This document shows positions 42,643-54,709 of a stretch of DNA of 64,000 nucleotides, piece after piece (position 1 is the stretch's first letter; every line of letters begins with the position of its first letter). The position numbers and the translations under genes were made by a program. Under the pieces are notes generated by a model. The model saw only the letters and a program-made list of their open reading frames with translations, was not told where the DNA came from and ran no database searches. Source of the DNA: Merluccius polli (lineage: Eukaryota; Chordata; Actinopteri; Gadiformes; Merlucciidae); NCBI GenBank assembly GCA_030340625.1, contig JAOPHQ010005514.1, positions 1-64,000 of the forward strand, in the 5' to 3' direction.

Positions 42643-45050
42643 AAATAAATGGTCTTCCATGTCCCTCGCCCGGACTTGGGTCACCGGGGCCCCCCCCTGG
42701 AGCCAGGCCGGGGGGTGGGGCTCGAGGGCGAGTGCCTGGTGGCCGGGCCTGTACCCATGGGGCCCGGCCGGGCACAGCCCGAAGCGAAGACGTGGGACCC
42801 CCTTCCTGCAGACCACCAGCGGGAGGGGCCAAAGGGGTCGGGTGCAGTGTGAGCTGGGCAGCGGAACCTGGAACCAGTCTTCTCGAGAGGGGTTGGACTC
42901 TCGCGAAGAGAGGGCGGAGCTGTCAACTGATCACCACCTGGTGGTGAGTTGGCTACGATGGTGGGGGAGGATGCCAGTCAGACCTGGCAGACCCAAACGT
43001 ATTGTGAGGGTCTGCTGGGAACGTCTGGCAGAGTCTCCTGTCAGAGAGAGCTTCAACTCCCACCTACGGGAGAGCTTTGACCATGTACCGGGGGAGGCGG
43101 GGGACATTGAGTCTGAGTGGGCCATGTTTCCGCGCCTCCATTGTTAAGGGAGCCGACCAGAGCTGTGGCCGCAAGGTGGTCGGTGCCTGCCGTGGCGGCA
43201 ATTCCCGAACCCGCTGGTGGACACCGGCGGTGAGGGATGCCGTCAAACTGAAGAAGGAGTCCTATAGGACCTTTTTGGCCTGTGGGACTCTGGAGGCAGC
43301 AGGCAGGTACCGGCAGGCCAAGCGGAGCGCAGCTGCGGTGGTTGCTGAGGCAAAAACCCGTACATGGGAGGAGTTCGGTGAGGCCATGGAGAACGACTTC
43401 CGGACGGCTTCGAAGAGGTTCTGGACCACCATCTGGCGTCTCAGGAGGGGGAAGCAGTGCATCGTCAACACTGTGTATGGTGGAGACGGTGCGCTGCTGA
43501 CCTCAACTCGGGACATTGTGGATCGGTGGAAGGAATACTTCGAAGACCTCCTTAATCCCACCGACATGCCTTCCTGTAAGGAAACAGGGCCTGGGAACTC
43601 TGGTGTGGGCTCTCCTATCTCTGGGGCTGAGGTCGCCGAGGTGGTCAGGAAGCTCCTCGGTGGCAGGGCCCCGGGGGTGGATGAGGTCCACCCGGAGTTC
43701 CTTAAGGCCCTGGATGTTGTGGGGCTGTCATGGTTGACCCGACTCTGCAGCATCGCGTGGACATCAGGGGCAGTGCCTCTGGATTGGCAGACTGGGGTGG
43801 TGGTCCCTCTTTTTAAGAAGGGGGACCGGAGGGTGTGTTCCAACTATAGGGGGATCACACTCCTCAGCCTTCCTGGTAAGGTCTATTCGGGGGTGCTGGA
43901 AAGGAGGGTCCGTCGGATAGTCAAACCTCGGATTCAGGAGGAGCAATGTGGTTTTCGTCCAGGTCGTGGAACAGTGTACCAGCTCTACACCCTCTGCAGG
44001 ATCCTTGAGGGTGCATGGGAGTTTGCCCAACCAGTCCACATGTGTTTTGTGGACTTGGAGAAGGCATTCGACCGTGTCCATCGGGGAGCCCTGTGGGGGG
44101 TTCTCCGGGAGTACGGGGTATCGGACCCCCTGATACGGGCTGTCCGTTCCCTGTATGACCGGTGTCAGAGCTTGGTCCGCATTGCCGGTAATAAGTTAGA
44201 TATATAAGTTAATAAGTTATAAGACTTGTTTCCAGTGAGGGTTGGACTCCGCCAGGGCTGCCCTTTGTCACCGATCCTGTTCATAATTTTTATGGACAGG
44301 ATTTCTAGGCGCATTTCTATTATTATTAGGATTTCTAGTTGAGGGGGTCCGGTTTGGTGACCTCAGGATTGGGTCACTGCTTTTTGTGGATGATGTGGTC
44401 CTGTTGGCTTCATCAGACCGTGACCTCCAACTCTTGCTGGACCGGTTCGCAGCCGAGTGTAAAGCGGCCGGGATGAGAATCAGCACCTCCAAATCCGAGT
44501 CCATGGTTCTCAACCGGAAAAGGGTGGAGTACACTCTCCAGGTCGGGGATGAGATCCTGCCCCAAGTGGAGGAGTTCAAGTACCTTGGGGTCACGAGTGA
44601 GGGGAGGATGGAGCGGGAGATCGACAGGCGGATTGGTGCGGCGTCTGCAGTAATGCGGACTCTGCGCGGATCCGTCGTGGTGAAGAGGGAGCTGAGCTGA
44701 AAGGCAAAGCTCTTGAATTACCAGTCGATCTATGTTCCTGCCCTCACCTATGGTCATGAGCTTTGGGTAATGACCGAAAGAACAAGATCGCGGGTGCAAG
44801 CGGTCGAAATGAGCTTCCTCCGCAGGGTGGCTGGGCTCTCCCTTAGAGATAGGGTGGGAAGCTCGGTCATCCGGGAGGAGCTCGGAGTAGACCCGCTACT
44901 CCTCCGTGTTGAGAGGATCCCCCAGGAAGAGCTGGACGAAGTGGCTGGGGAGAGGGAAGTCTGGGCTTCCCTGCTTAGACTGCTGCCCCCCGCGACCCAA
45001 CCCCAGATAAGCAGAAAGAAGATGGATGGATGGATGGAAAATAACATTTG
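42643..45050 (+). mobile_element. Rex3 (RTE-clade) LINE, internally deleted
   Basis: The GC-rich 5' leader (42650-42870, including GGGCCCGGCCGGGCACAGCC) is typical of fish Rex3. The 3' end AGATGGATGGATGGATGG (45020-45040) is the usual Rex3 tail. The endonuclease region between leader and RT linker (near 42880) is missing, as is a C-terminal stretch near 44910. Confidence 0.88.
43077..44700 (+). pseudogene. Rex3 reverse transcriptase
   Basis: The frame 43077-44207 reads RTWEEFGEAMENDFR, DIVDRWKEYFEDLLNPTD, GGRAPGVDEVHPEFLKALD, CSNYRGITLLSLPGKVYSGV, EQCGFRPGRGT and CFVDLEKAFDRVHRGALWGV. It stops at 44205-44207 after an insertion around AGNKL. RT resumes in other frames with VGLRQGCPLSPILF (about 44240) and FVDD (44381-44392), so the catalytic aspartates remain. 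FKYLGVTSEGRMEREIDRRI (about 44575) and the frame at 44713-45048 (YVPALTYGHELWVMTERTRS) follow. At least three frame breaks make it non-functional. Confidence 0.85.
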
Positions 45051-47575
45051 AAACTAGAATGTGAGAGCTGCAAGGGCATCATGTTGTGTTGAAAAGTGGT
45101 GGGGACATAAGAGCTCAGATGAAATCATTGTTTTAAATGGTCTTCAACATATGCGATTTTAGGCAATGTAATGGGGGATCGGTATAAGTAGAGTTGAGTA
45201 GATAATTACGGCGAGAAAAATACAACAATATACCACAACATCAACCGCATAAGTAACATTCATCCATATGCATCACATCCACAGCTGCAACACCATGTCA
45301 ACCGCATATGCCAATATCACATCTGCTGTAGAAAGTGATAATAATATCCAATATCACTGCTGTAAAAACAACTGAAGGAATAATGTTAACATGTTTTCTT
45401 ATTGTGCAAATAAACCTTTCTCAAAGTGTTTTCATTTGTTAGTTACCATTTCTTGGTGCAAGTTATTATTCAGAAAAAAACTGTCCATTACAAAAAGTGG
45501 TGTCCCCAGTGTAAAAGACACTTATGGAGAGATGTTCGCTGCTGTGGCTGCGGCCAGCTGCAAGCTGCTGCTACAACAGACATTTTTCAAATATTTTAGC
45601 GCCACATAGCACCTACAGGTGAAATTGTATGAAATGCTACAGACTTGTTCAGTATCCCCATCTGTACAACTTTGCTGAATTTGGTCACCATGGAATATTA
45701 CATTAAAGAGATACGGCGGTTAATAAGTAGTATGGTGATGTTTTACTAATGGCCTCAAGGTGGGGCTATTGGTGCCATGCTTAAATATGTCATGCACATG
45801 CTCATGGAGAACTTGTTTACCAAGTTTAATTTTATGAAAGTCAACAGAATTGTAGAAATATCATGTTTTAATGTTACTGTACCAATGTTTAATGTTTGCA
45901 ACCAAATTTGGGAATGTTCCTAACCCTGTGGAACATTCCCAAATTTGGTTGCACATTCCCAAATTTGGTTGCACATTCCCAAATTTGGTTGCACATAAAT
46001 TTAGCATTGAAGAGTTGCCCCATTTAGAGCATTAGGCCACGCCTTCAAAAGTTTGGTCACCAATTACAGACAAACAGTAAGTGATACCCAAAAACGAAAT
46101 CATATGAGCTTTGTTCAGGGTCATCACATATGGAAAGTAAGAAATATGAACAAAAAGAAGAAAAAAATGTGTTCACCAAAAAATGCAAAATGGCAGGAGA
46201 ATTTTACAGGCGCAAATGGGCGCGGCCTATATCAGTCGAATCGGCATCATCCAAAGAACACACTGTGCAAATATTGTTCTGCTACACCTCACGGTTCATG
46301 AGTTATTAGCTAAAACGTAAAACACGTAATAACTGACCAAATGGTGGCGCTATTTGTACCCACCTGTCCATAAAGTATGAATAAATTAGCACTTGTAGTT
46401 GTTGACATTTCAACTTTCAAACATTCCTCCCATCAACTTCCATTATAAATTTGAATGTTTTGATGTTGTAACAAAGTTTCTACGACAAACAGTATACAGA
46501 AGTAGAAACGACAACGGCAAAGAATGGCGAAATAAAGAAAAATAAAGAGATTTCCTCTCTTCTGCTATCTTCTCTCCATCACTCTACTCCTCTCCTCTCC
46601 TTGCATCTCCCCTCCTCCTTGGCTCTCCTTTCATTCCCTTTCCTCTCTTCTTCTCTCCTCTCGTCTGTCCTCTCCGTTCCTGTCTCTTCTCCTCTCCTTT
46701 CCTCTGCTCTCTCCTCCACTCCTCACTGTGTTTTCACATCCATAACAGATCATTTTGTATAATAGATCCACAGGGAGAACTACAATATTAACCTATTGAA
46801 CTCAAAACCACTGAAGCTTCGTCCCATTTCGGTTCAGTCATTAAAGTCACCATTAGTGTCTAAATCTGTCCTCGTTGTGTTTGCAGTGGTCAACACTTTA
46901 GAATCAGCCCACGTGTAAATGATGCATTAAAAAATATATTACTAATTATTCTTTCATTTATTAAAAGGATTTCATGAACAGTATCTTAATGAAAACCTAT
47001 TAAACAATAATGGCTTCCTGGCCCCCTGAGAGCAACGTTTTGAATGCTTGCCTTAGATCAATAACTGCCTCAGCTAATCAAGGTTTATGATGTAATTAAA
47101 ATAGTCCTCCTGCCTGTGACTTCCCCAGAGAGTATGATGACTGGTAAAGAAGCAGTGGGAGTAGATATTATCATATGTAATTATATTCTATATTACATAT
47201 GGAGATCTAGACATGCAGATAACCACAAAATTATACAAATATTTTTTCTATCTTTTTCTTTTTCCTAATATGTTTTTACTTTGTAGTTCAATTCAAATAT
47301 ATGTATTGAAGTGATGATGTATTATTTAGTGATTTATTATTTCTTCTGACAAGGTAATAAATGCAGGCTGTGAAGGGATTTTGTTAAACTAAATGCAACA
47401 TGAGAACGGCATTTTCTGAAATTACAAGGTGTATTAATGCCTTGGTGTTCATATAATGCAGACAATAATCTTAAGGAAATTGATTTTGCCTTTTAATGCA
47501 ATGCAGTTGTGTGTAAAATGTTGTACAGTGAGCAGTCATAGCCAATTAAAAAAACAATCACATAAAGTACTGGTC
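45051..47575. repeat. dispersed repeat region; tandem repeat at 45905-46000; CT-rich tract
   Basis: 45905-46000 holds four near-identical copies of a CATTCCCAAATTTGGTTG unit, the first being partly inverted. Flanking text has the style of the A/B repeats (GCACCTACAGGTGAAATTG, GGTGGGGCTATTGGTGCC). 46556-46735 is a TCTCC-rich low-complexity tract. No host exon was recognised. Confidence 0.6.
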
Positions 47576-47690
47576 TCATATGTACATGTATGTGTATGCG
47601 TGCATGTGTGTGCGTGCGTGTGCACACATTTGTGTGTGTGTGTGTGTATGTGTGTGTGTGTATCTGTACGCTTGCATTCATGCATGCAAT
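47576..47690. repeat. (GT)n microsatellite
   Basis: GT repeat mixed with GTAT and GC steps. A G run (about 20 bases) lies at 47911-47931. Confidence 0.9.
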
Positions 47691-47998
47691 GGTTACAAGG
47701 TAAAGTTTTTTGTGTTTTTTATTTTAAAGAGAGGACATAGCTGGATCAAATCATATCAAAATGTCAACTACAGAAACGCTTTGTGACAATTTGACGGCTG
47801 GTGAGGAAACGAACAGAGAGAGCTACACTGCATGCCTTGAAGAAGCTGAAAAGCTGTAATATCAAATTAGGCTCTGACCTTTTGGCGGCGATAAGGGAAA
47901 GCACTTTTTTTTGGGGGGGGGGGGGGGGGTGGGGGGCAGCTTCAGCCCCAGTGTCAATGTTAGTCTCTGTGTCCACACTGACCCTGGAGAGAGACCTG

Positions 47999-48460
47999 GT
48001 GTGTGTCGAAATTCAGATACTTCCGTTAGTACACTTCCATGTAGTACACTGTGTACACTATGTACTTACTTGTGTAGTGCGTGAATTCGGACAGCGTAGT
48101 GTGTCTCAAAATCGAACACAGCCATTGTGCACTTAGCGGAAATGATGATTGCGACCGCTTTGTCTTCTTCTTCTTGTTTGCTCACTTGACTTTATTAAAA
48201 ATCAATGAAAATGTTATTTTAATTTGACCACGATATTCACAAATGTTGGTTGTCCCCTTCCGTTATGTAGCCAACCACACACACGCACGCTACCATTGAG
48301 GGTGAGAAGTGTCCAGCGTTCAACACTCCAATTTCTGACCGTTAAGTGTACCCCATCCGGGTACTTGTAGTGCACTGCATTTTGCACTGCATTTTGCCAA
48401 ACAGCAAGTGTAAGTACAATATGTGCAAGTGACGTAAATTGAGACACAGCACCTGTGTGC
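47999..48460. mobile_element. probable MITE with GTGTC...GACAC ends
   Basis: The left end GGTGTGTGTCGAAATTCAGA and the right end (reverse strand) GGTGCTGTGTCTCAATTTAC form imperfect inverted repeats. The interior repeats GTAGTACACT-type motifs near the left. A clean target duplication was not found (ACCTG occurs on both outer sides), so boundaries are approximate. Confidence 0.45.
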
Positions 48461-49338
48461 CGGGCGGAGACATCAAGAAGGAAGGGAGAGGGAAGCTTGG
48501 CACTTTGTTTAACATCTCGTTTATCTTGCAGATGGTGGCGGTCATGGTGGTGGTCACGGCGGGTTGCTGTTGATGAAATGGATGTTGAAAAGAAGCACAT
48601 AGGAAGCACTAGGGGTTTGGGATAAAGGAAATGAGAGTGGAGTATGAAGCAATTGGAGCAAAGAAAAAGCAGGCTGGGATAATAGGGGAAACGGCTGAGG
48701 TCAACATTCACACAAGAATTGTTTTGTACAGGAAATGTACAAAATGAAGCACATAAATGACCTGTCCATCCGTCTGTTCGTCCAGTGGCACAGCACATAT
48801 GGCAGGTAGGCCTAATGGATGTTTACAAGGGAACAGAAATATTGCTTGCTTGATTAGTGCTGCAGGCCGCCAGACAGACGGGCGGACGAGCAGGCAGATA
48901 GTGTAGTGTATTTTCTGTTATACATTTACAGGTTGTTCTCCTTATTTCTTTTATTCATCATATTCATTCATCCTTTACATAAAGGATGTTTCTGTTTTAG
49001 GAGAAGAACACAGAAGTGTTCTTCCACAACATATAGAGACATACAGATAACCCTAAAGGCCAACAGTGTACCATGAAGCTCTTTCCCATGGCCTTGGAAA
49101 GGCTTGCATATGTGATTGTGAGAGTTTGTCTTTGATCGTAAATCCAAAACGTTATCTGCTAGATGGGAGTACAATTTCGGTCTTCAGAAACAAGCCAATT
49201 AAGGCATACCTGACTTGGCAAGAAGTGTGTGTGTATTAGAGAAATCAGTTCAGACTCGGACCCCATTGGGCTGGTTCGAGACGTTTCGGACAATTCAATG
49301 CATTGAATGACTTCCTGCTTGTGTTCTCTGTTAAATAA
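48461..49338. other. no supported feature
   Basis: Mixed-composition sequence. Minus-strand open frames overlap the MITE and have no splice context or recognisable domain. Confidence 0.4.
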
Positions 49339-49359
49339 GAAGTTATGGTAACCCTTGCT

Positions 49360-50110
49360 TTTACAGTACGGTAATTACCAGCTAATTACCTGGTAATAAG
49401 ATGTATTTACTAAGTAATAACCAGGTAATTAAATGTAATTACCTTCTAATTACCAAGTACTTACCAGGTAATTACCAAGTATTTACATTACATATTTACC
49501 TGGTAACTACCACTTATTTACCTGGTAGTTACCTGATATTTACCTGGTAACTACCACTTATTTACCTGGTAGTTACCTGATATTTACCTGGTAACTACCA
49601 CTTATTTACCTGGTAGTTACCTGATATTTACCTGGTAACTACCACTTATTTACCTGGTAGTTACCTGATATTTACCTGGTAACAACCACTTATTTACCTG
49701 GTAGTTACCTGATATTTACCTGGTAACTACCACTTATTTACCTGGTAGTTACCTGATATGGTAAAAACATAAACAAAAACTTGTTGGTATTTACCTGGTA
49801 AATACCAACAAGTTACCCAGTATTTACTAGATATATACTGAAAACTACCAGGTATTTATCCAGGAATTATAGATTATGTATTACCAATCAACCTGTGTAG
49901 TGACAGTGAGGGTAGTAATGACTCTGATATTTACCTGGTAATTACCCAGTATTTACTTGATAACTTGCAACTATTTACTAAGTAATTACTTTCTAATTAC
50001 CCAGTAGTTACAATTTACCCAATAACCCCCATGTATGTATGCAGATATTAACTGGTATTTACCCAGTAATTACAAATGTAATTCCAAAACATTATCAGGT
50101 AAAACCCTGT
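49360..50110. repeat. TTACCTGGTA palindrome array, left arm
   Basis: Dozens of short, nearly self-complementary units (TTACCTGGTAA, TACCTGGTAGTTACCTGATA). They include a regular roughly 45-bp period at 49495-49755 of ATTTACCTGGTAACTACC plus a spacer. The mirror array is at 52960-53600, with fewer copies. Confidence 0.9.
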
Positions 50111-50922
50111 GAATTACCCTGTAAGGAAGGTGGAACTGTACTGTAAAAGGAAGCGTGGTTTGTTTCAATGATATTACGATATACTTTCATGGTAACTGTA
50201 GATTATAATCCTCTAGTTTTGAACATGGTCTCTGGCAAAAACTCCCATACCTCCCTGATAATTATCGGGTAATTATCAGGGTGATATCAGAGTTTTACAG
50301 AGTAGTTACCGTGTAAGGAAGGTGGAACTGTACTGTAAAAGGAAGCGTGGTTTGTTTCAATGATATTACCATATACTTTCCTGGTAATTGTAGATTATAA
50401 TCCTCTACCACCCATTAGGGTGTGTAGTTTTGAACATGGTATCTGGCAAAAACTCCCATATCTCCCTGATAATTATCGGGGTGATATCAGAGTTTTACAG
50501 AGTAGTTACCTGTAAGAAAGGTGGAACTGTACTGTAAAAGGAAGCATGGTTTGTTTCAATGATATTACTGTAGCTCCCAAGTAGTACACACGAGGCCAGA
50601 GGTCTTTGTTAGAAAACAGGATTTATTTTCCAGGTCGAACCAACCCGTGAGAACTGGGTTTAAAGAGAACAATAATTCAAATCAATAAATACAATTGACA
50701 ATATGCAAATGTCCGTTTTTTCAGCAGCACAACAGGTGTTACATTTACACCAAAAACCACTACACACACCTCACATAGTCCACAACTCAATATTAACTTG
50801 TAAATTTACAAACTTAACTTACATATACATATTCACCACTTTACATCGTATGCAAATCCCCATCACGCACCAACTATGCAATGGAATGCAACACAATCGT
50901 TCACGTTCTTCATAGACACACG

Positions 50923-50995
50923 ACAAATTAAACAAACTATACCAGGAAAGTACATGGTTACCATATACTTTCCTGGTATAGTTTGTTTAATTTGT
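50923..50995. repeat. perfect 30-bp hairpin at the inner edge of the left arm
   Basis: 50923-50952 (ACAAATTAAACAAACTATAC...) is exactly mirrored by 50966-50995 with a 13-bp loop. It looks like a fold-back duplication event. Confidence 0.92.
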
Positions 50996-51310
50996 TAACC
51001 TCCCGTTTGGGTCCCCGCGGGGTAGTAAAAGGTAGTAAAAGGTAGTAATTTTTTTTTTCAAAATTAAGGCCCTTGAAAGGTAGTAAATGTAATTTCACTT
51101 GGTAGTAAAAAAAAAAGTCACCACATCCATATATGAGTTTCCATATTCCATATAATATTTGTTCTGAAAAAAAAGAAAAAGAAAAATTCTAGCTTAAAAT
51201 TAAAGTATACGATGCTAAGGGTTATGCGCAACATACTTCCGCATTCTGCTAAACAAGTCTCATCACATCCGGTTCAGGTCCGCTGTACCGCGCTCACATT
51301 ATTTTATTTA

Positions 51311-51745
51311 TTAATCCGCACTTCCAGACCGTCACCGGGGCTTCTGAGTAATGTGTGTCCGAAGACAGTAGCCCTCTCCCGGACACAGACGCTAGCTTTA
51401 ACCGCTGTTTATTTTTATTTATTTATTTTTTTAATCCGCACTTCCAGACCGTCACCGGGACTTCAGAGTAATGTGTCCGAGGAGAGTAGCCCTCTCCCGG
51501 ACTCACGCTAGCTTTTATCGCTGTTTTTTTTAAATTGTATTTATTAATCCGCACTTCCAGACCGTCACCGGGGCTTCTGAGTAATATGTCCGAGGAGAGC
51601 AGCCCTCTCCCGGACACACACGCTAGCTTTTAACTGCTGTTTAAAAAAAAAGAAGTATTTATTAATCCGCACTTCCAGACCGTCACCGGGGCTTCAGAGT
51701 AATGTGTCCGAGGAGAGCAGCCCTCTCCCGGACATACTCGATTGC
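51311..51745. repeat. tandem array of about 117-bp units inside the element
   Basis: Four units start TTAATCCGCACTTCCAGACC at 51311, 51431, 51543 and 51662. Each contains CCGTCACCGGG and CCTCTCCCGGAC and ends in a T- or A-rich stretch. GGTAGTAAAA repeats flank the array at 51022-51055 and 52034-52085. Confidence 0.9.
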
Positions 51746-52085
51746 TTTTACCGCTGTTTTTTTTTTTTTTTTTTTCATCCATCTTTTCTTCTCACTAACA
51801 TTCAGATGTTAAAACCAAATAAAACGCAGTACATAGGAAAAAACAATGGGACAATTTGGAACACAAATTGTGAAGAGGTGTTGCTCCAAATCTTTATCCA
51901 TATGGACTGCATGTGGTGAGCTTATACAGGACTGTGGGTCAATTTACACCAAATTGGCACTTGAATCAATCTGTAATCATTTTTAACTCTACTCAATACT
52001 CCCCAACCCCCAGCCCCCCGGCCGCGTCGTGTTGGTAGTAAAAAATATTTTGGTGGTAGTAAAAAAGGTAGTAAAAGGTAGTAAA

Positions 52086-52640
52086 TTCATCTTTATGATT
52101 CCTGCAGATACCCAGAATGGCATTGGGGCGGAACTAATTGCCGCCGGAATACGACACCTTTTAGCAACGCACCTAGCCAAACAGCGCGAAAGAGGCAGCA
52201 CGTTCTATGAGCTATAAGTTAAAGTTAAAAGCTAAAGGCACTTAAAGTAGAACAACTATAAAGGACAAGGAAGACGCATACAAGAACATTCCCTCCTTAA
52301 GTAGTTCACAGTGGACGAGGCATGTTTATCTTTTATTTACGTCTATGAAGAACGTGAACGATTGTGTTGCATTCCATTGCATGGTTGGTGCGTGATGGGG
52401 ATTTGCATACGACGTAAAGTGGTGAATATGTATATGTAAGTTAAGTTTGTACATTTACAAGTTAATATTGAGTTGTGGACTATGTGAGGTGTGTGTAGTG
52501 GTTTTTGGTGTAAATGTAACACCTGTTGTGCTGCTGAAAAAACGGACATTTGCATGTTGTCAATTGTATTTATTGATTTGAATTATTGTTCTCTTTAAAC
52601 CCAGTTCTCACGGGTTGGTTCGACCTGGAAAATAAATCCT
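52086..52640 (+). pseudogene. terminal exon with 3' UTR of an unrecognised element gene
   Basis: From about 52101 an open frame reads IPADTQNGIGAELIAAGIRH...GSTFYEL and stops at 52215-52217. A preceding AG (TTCCTGCAG, about 52107) could be a splice acceptor. A roughly 420-bp 3' untranslated stretch follows, with AATAAA at about 52631, inside the right arm. The left arm carries the same 3' UTR inverted (about 50590-50915). I do not recognise the protein tail. It may be the end of the parental transposase or a captured host gene. Confidence 0.35.
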
Positions 52641-53631
52641 GTTTTCTAACAAAGACCTCTGGCCTCGTGTGTACTACTTGGGAGCTACAGTAATATCATT
52701 GAAACAAACCATGCTTCCTTTTACAGTACAGTTCCACCTTTCTTACAGGTAACTACTCTGTAAAACTCTGATATCACCCCGATAATTATCAGGGAGATAT
52801 GGGAGTTTTTGCCAGATACCATGTTCAAAACTAGAGGATTATAATCTACAGTTACCAGGAAAGTATATCGTAATATCATTGAAACAAACCACGCTTCCTT
52901 TTACAGTACAGTTCCACCTTCCTTACAGGGTAATTCACAGGGTTTTACCTGATAATGTTTTGGAATTACATTTGTAATTACTGGGTAAATACCAGTTAAT
53001 ATCTGCATACATACATGGGGGTTATTGGGTAAATTGTAACTACTGGGTAATTAGAAAGTAATTACTTAGTAAATAGTTGCAAGTTATCAAGTAAATACTG
53101 GGTAATTACCAGGTAAATATCAGAGTCATTACTACCCTCACTGTCACTACACAGGTTGATTGGTAATACATAATCTATAATTCCTGGATAAATACCTGGT
53201 AGTTTTCAGTATATATCTAGTAAATACTGGGTAACTTGTTGGTATTTACCAGGTAAATACCAACAAGTTTTTGTTTATGTTTTTACCATATCAGGTAACT
53301 ACCAGGTAAATAAGTGGTAGTTACCAGGTAAATATCAGGTAACTACCAGGTAAATAAGTGGTTGTTATCAGGTAACTACCAGGTAAATAAGTGGTAGTTA
53401 CCAGGTAAATATCAGGTAACTACCAGGTAAATAAGTGGTAGTTACCAGGTAAATATGTAATGTAAATACTTGGTAATTACCTGGTAAGTACTTGGTAATT
53501 ACCTGGTAAGTACTTGGTAATTAGAAGGTAATTACATTTAATTACCTGGTTATTACTTAGTAAATACATCTTATTACCAGGTAATTAGCTGGTAATTACC
53601 GTACTGTAAAAGGAAGGGTTACCGAAGTTAT

Positions 53632-54045
53632 TTACTCAGACACTTTTGGGAGTGGACCTCCATCATTTCATCATGCACAGACCAGCATTCTGGCAGCTGA
53701 GAAGAATATACCACAATAGACTCTCCAAATTGGAGAGTAAAAATAAAGAGCGTTGTGTAGGAGAGATAGAGAGGAAATGACATCTCTGAGCAATATGTTT
53801 CATTTGAATTGGGAGTTGAGCCTGAGGCTGATATGCATTAGATCTCACTGGAAGCAGGAAATTATATTACTTCCAAGTTGCAGAACAGAACGATTGTCTT
53901 TGGAAATGAATAATTATCTTAATGCATTAAGATAGCATTATTTTATGGATTTAGAGATTTAAATAGTGAACACAGTAATTCCATATTTAGTAAAAATGTG
54001 CATGCATGTGTGTGTGTGTTTGTGTTTGAGTTAGTGTGGATGTAT
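53632..54045. other. no supported feature
   Basis: AT-rich interval between the long-inverted-repeat element and the solo LTR. Small frames lack context. Confidence 0.4.
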
Positions 54046-54049
54046 ATAT

Positions 54050-54709
54050 TGTGGCGCCCGCCAGGTACAGGTAAGGAGGAGGGTATGTGGGAAGGTGGTG
54101 GATGGGGTGTATGTTGCCCCCTGCCATCTGGTGGCCGCGGAGCGCTTTTCACTCTCCCCTCTGTCTAAAGGAAACCCAACCATATATGGAGGTCTAACGA
54201 GACCAGGAAGCGGAGCAGCTGCAGCCACTCACCCTAATGAGGGGAGAGAAGATAAAAGCAGCAGGAAGTGGACACAACGGAGAAGGAGTAGCTGGAGAGC
54301 AGTATGGTGGTAGGTAGGTAGGTAGGTAGGTAGGTAGGTAGGTAGGTAGGTAGGTAGGTAGGTAGGTAGGTAGGTAGGTAGGTAGGTAGGTAGGGAGACT
54401 GTGTATGACCCTTTTCCCCAGGAGAACCCGCCCGTGTACCGACCCCCGCCTGTCTGACATCCCTCCCTCCTGCTGAACCCTGGACAGTCTGAGAACCCGA
54501 CCCCGTGCACCGAACCCCACGCTCAACCCCCGACGACGAGTCCAGAGCCTGAGCCCCCTCAGGACCGACCCCCCCTCTGCGGCGGCGGAGTTTTCCCCCC
54601 CTCTCCTGAATCTACAATAAATTTGGTTAATTGTGAAACTGGTGTGGACAGTCAACTGTTTTCCAATACTGGTCTGGTGGCACCTCTTCTCCTCCCCGAG
54701 GTTGCCACA
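54050..54709 (+). mobile_element. solo LTR with TAGG expansion
   Basis: Ends TGTGGCGCCC and GGTTGCCACA, with short inverted TGTGGC termini. ATAT duplicated at 54046-54049 and 54710-54713, which is weak because it is low-complexity. AATAAA at about 54618 is placed as expected for R/U5. A (TAGG)n tetranucleotide array of about 21 units lies at 54310-54393. Confidence 0.75.

Larger units (their letters stand above)
49347..53623. mobile_element. long-inverted-repeat DNA transposon, 4.3 kb, 8-bp target duplication
   Basis: It begins GGTAACCCTTGCTTTTACAG and ends with the mirror image, differing only by small changes. The exact duplication GAAGTTAT flanks it (49339-49346, 53624-53631). The arms run 49347-50915 and 52342-53623. 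The left arm is longer because a roughly 190-bp segment is duplicated (about 50125-50310 and 50315-50520). The arms are full of TTACCTGGTA-type palindromic repeats. The spacer 50916-52341 holds a hairpin, a tandem array and a terminal exon. No transposase domain is recognised. An 8-bp duplication fits hAT, P or Zisupton. Confidence 0.88.

Noticed and set aside
42649..43147. GC-rich ORFs before the Rex3 RT
   Set aside because: They lie in the Rex3 leader, which is non-coding in known copies; the endonuclease domain is deleted here.
49360..50110. TTACC-repeat array as a CRISPR or centromeric satellite
   Set aside because: It is bounded by an exact 8-bp target duplication and mirrored at 52960-53600, so it belongs to a transposon arm.
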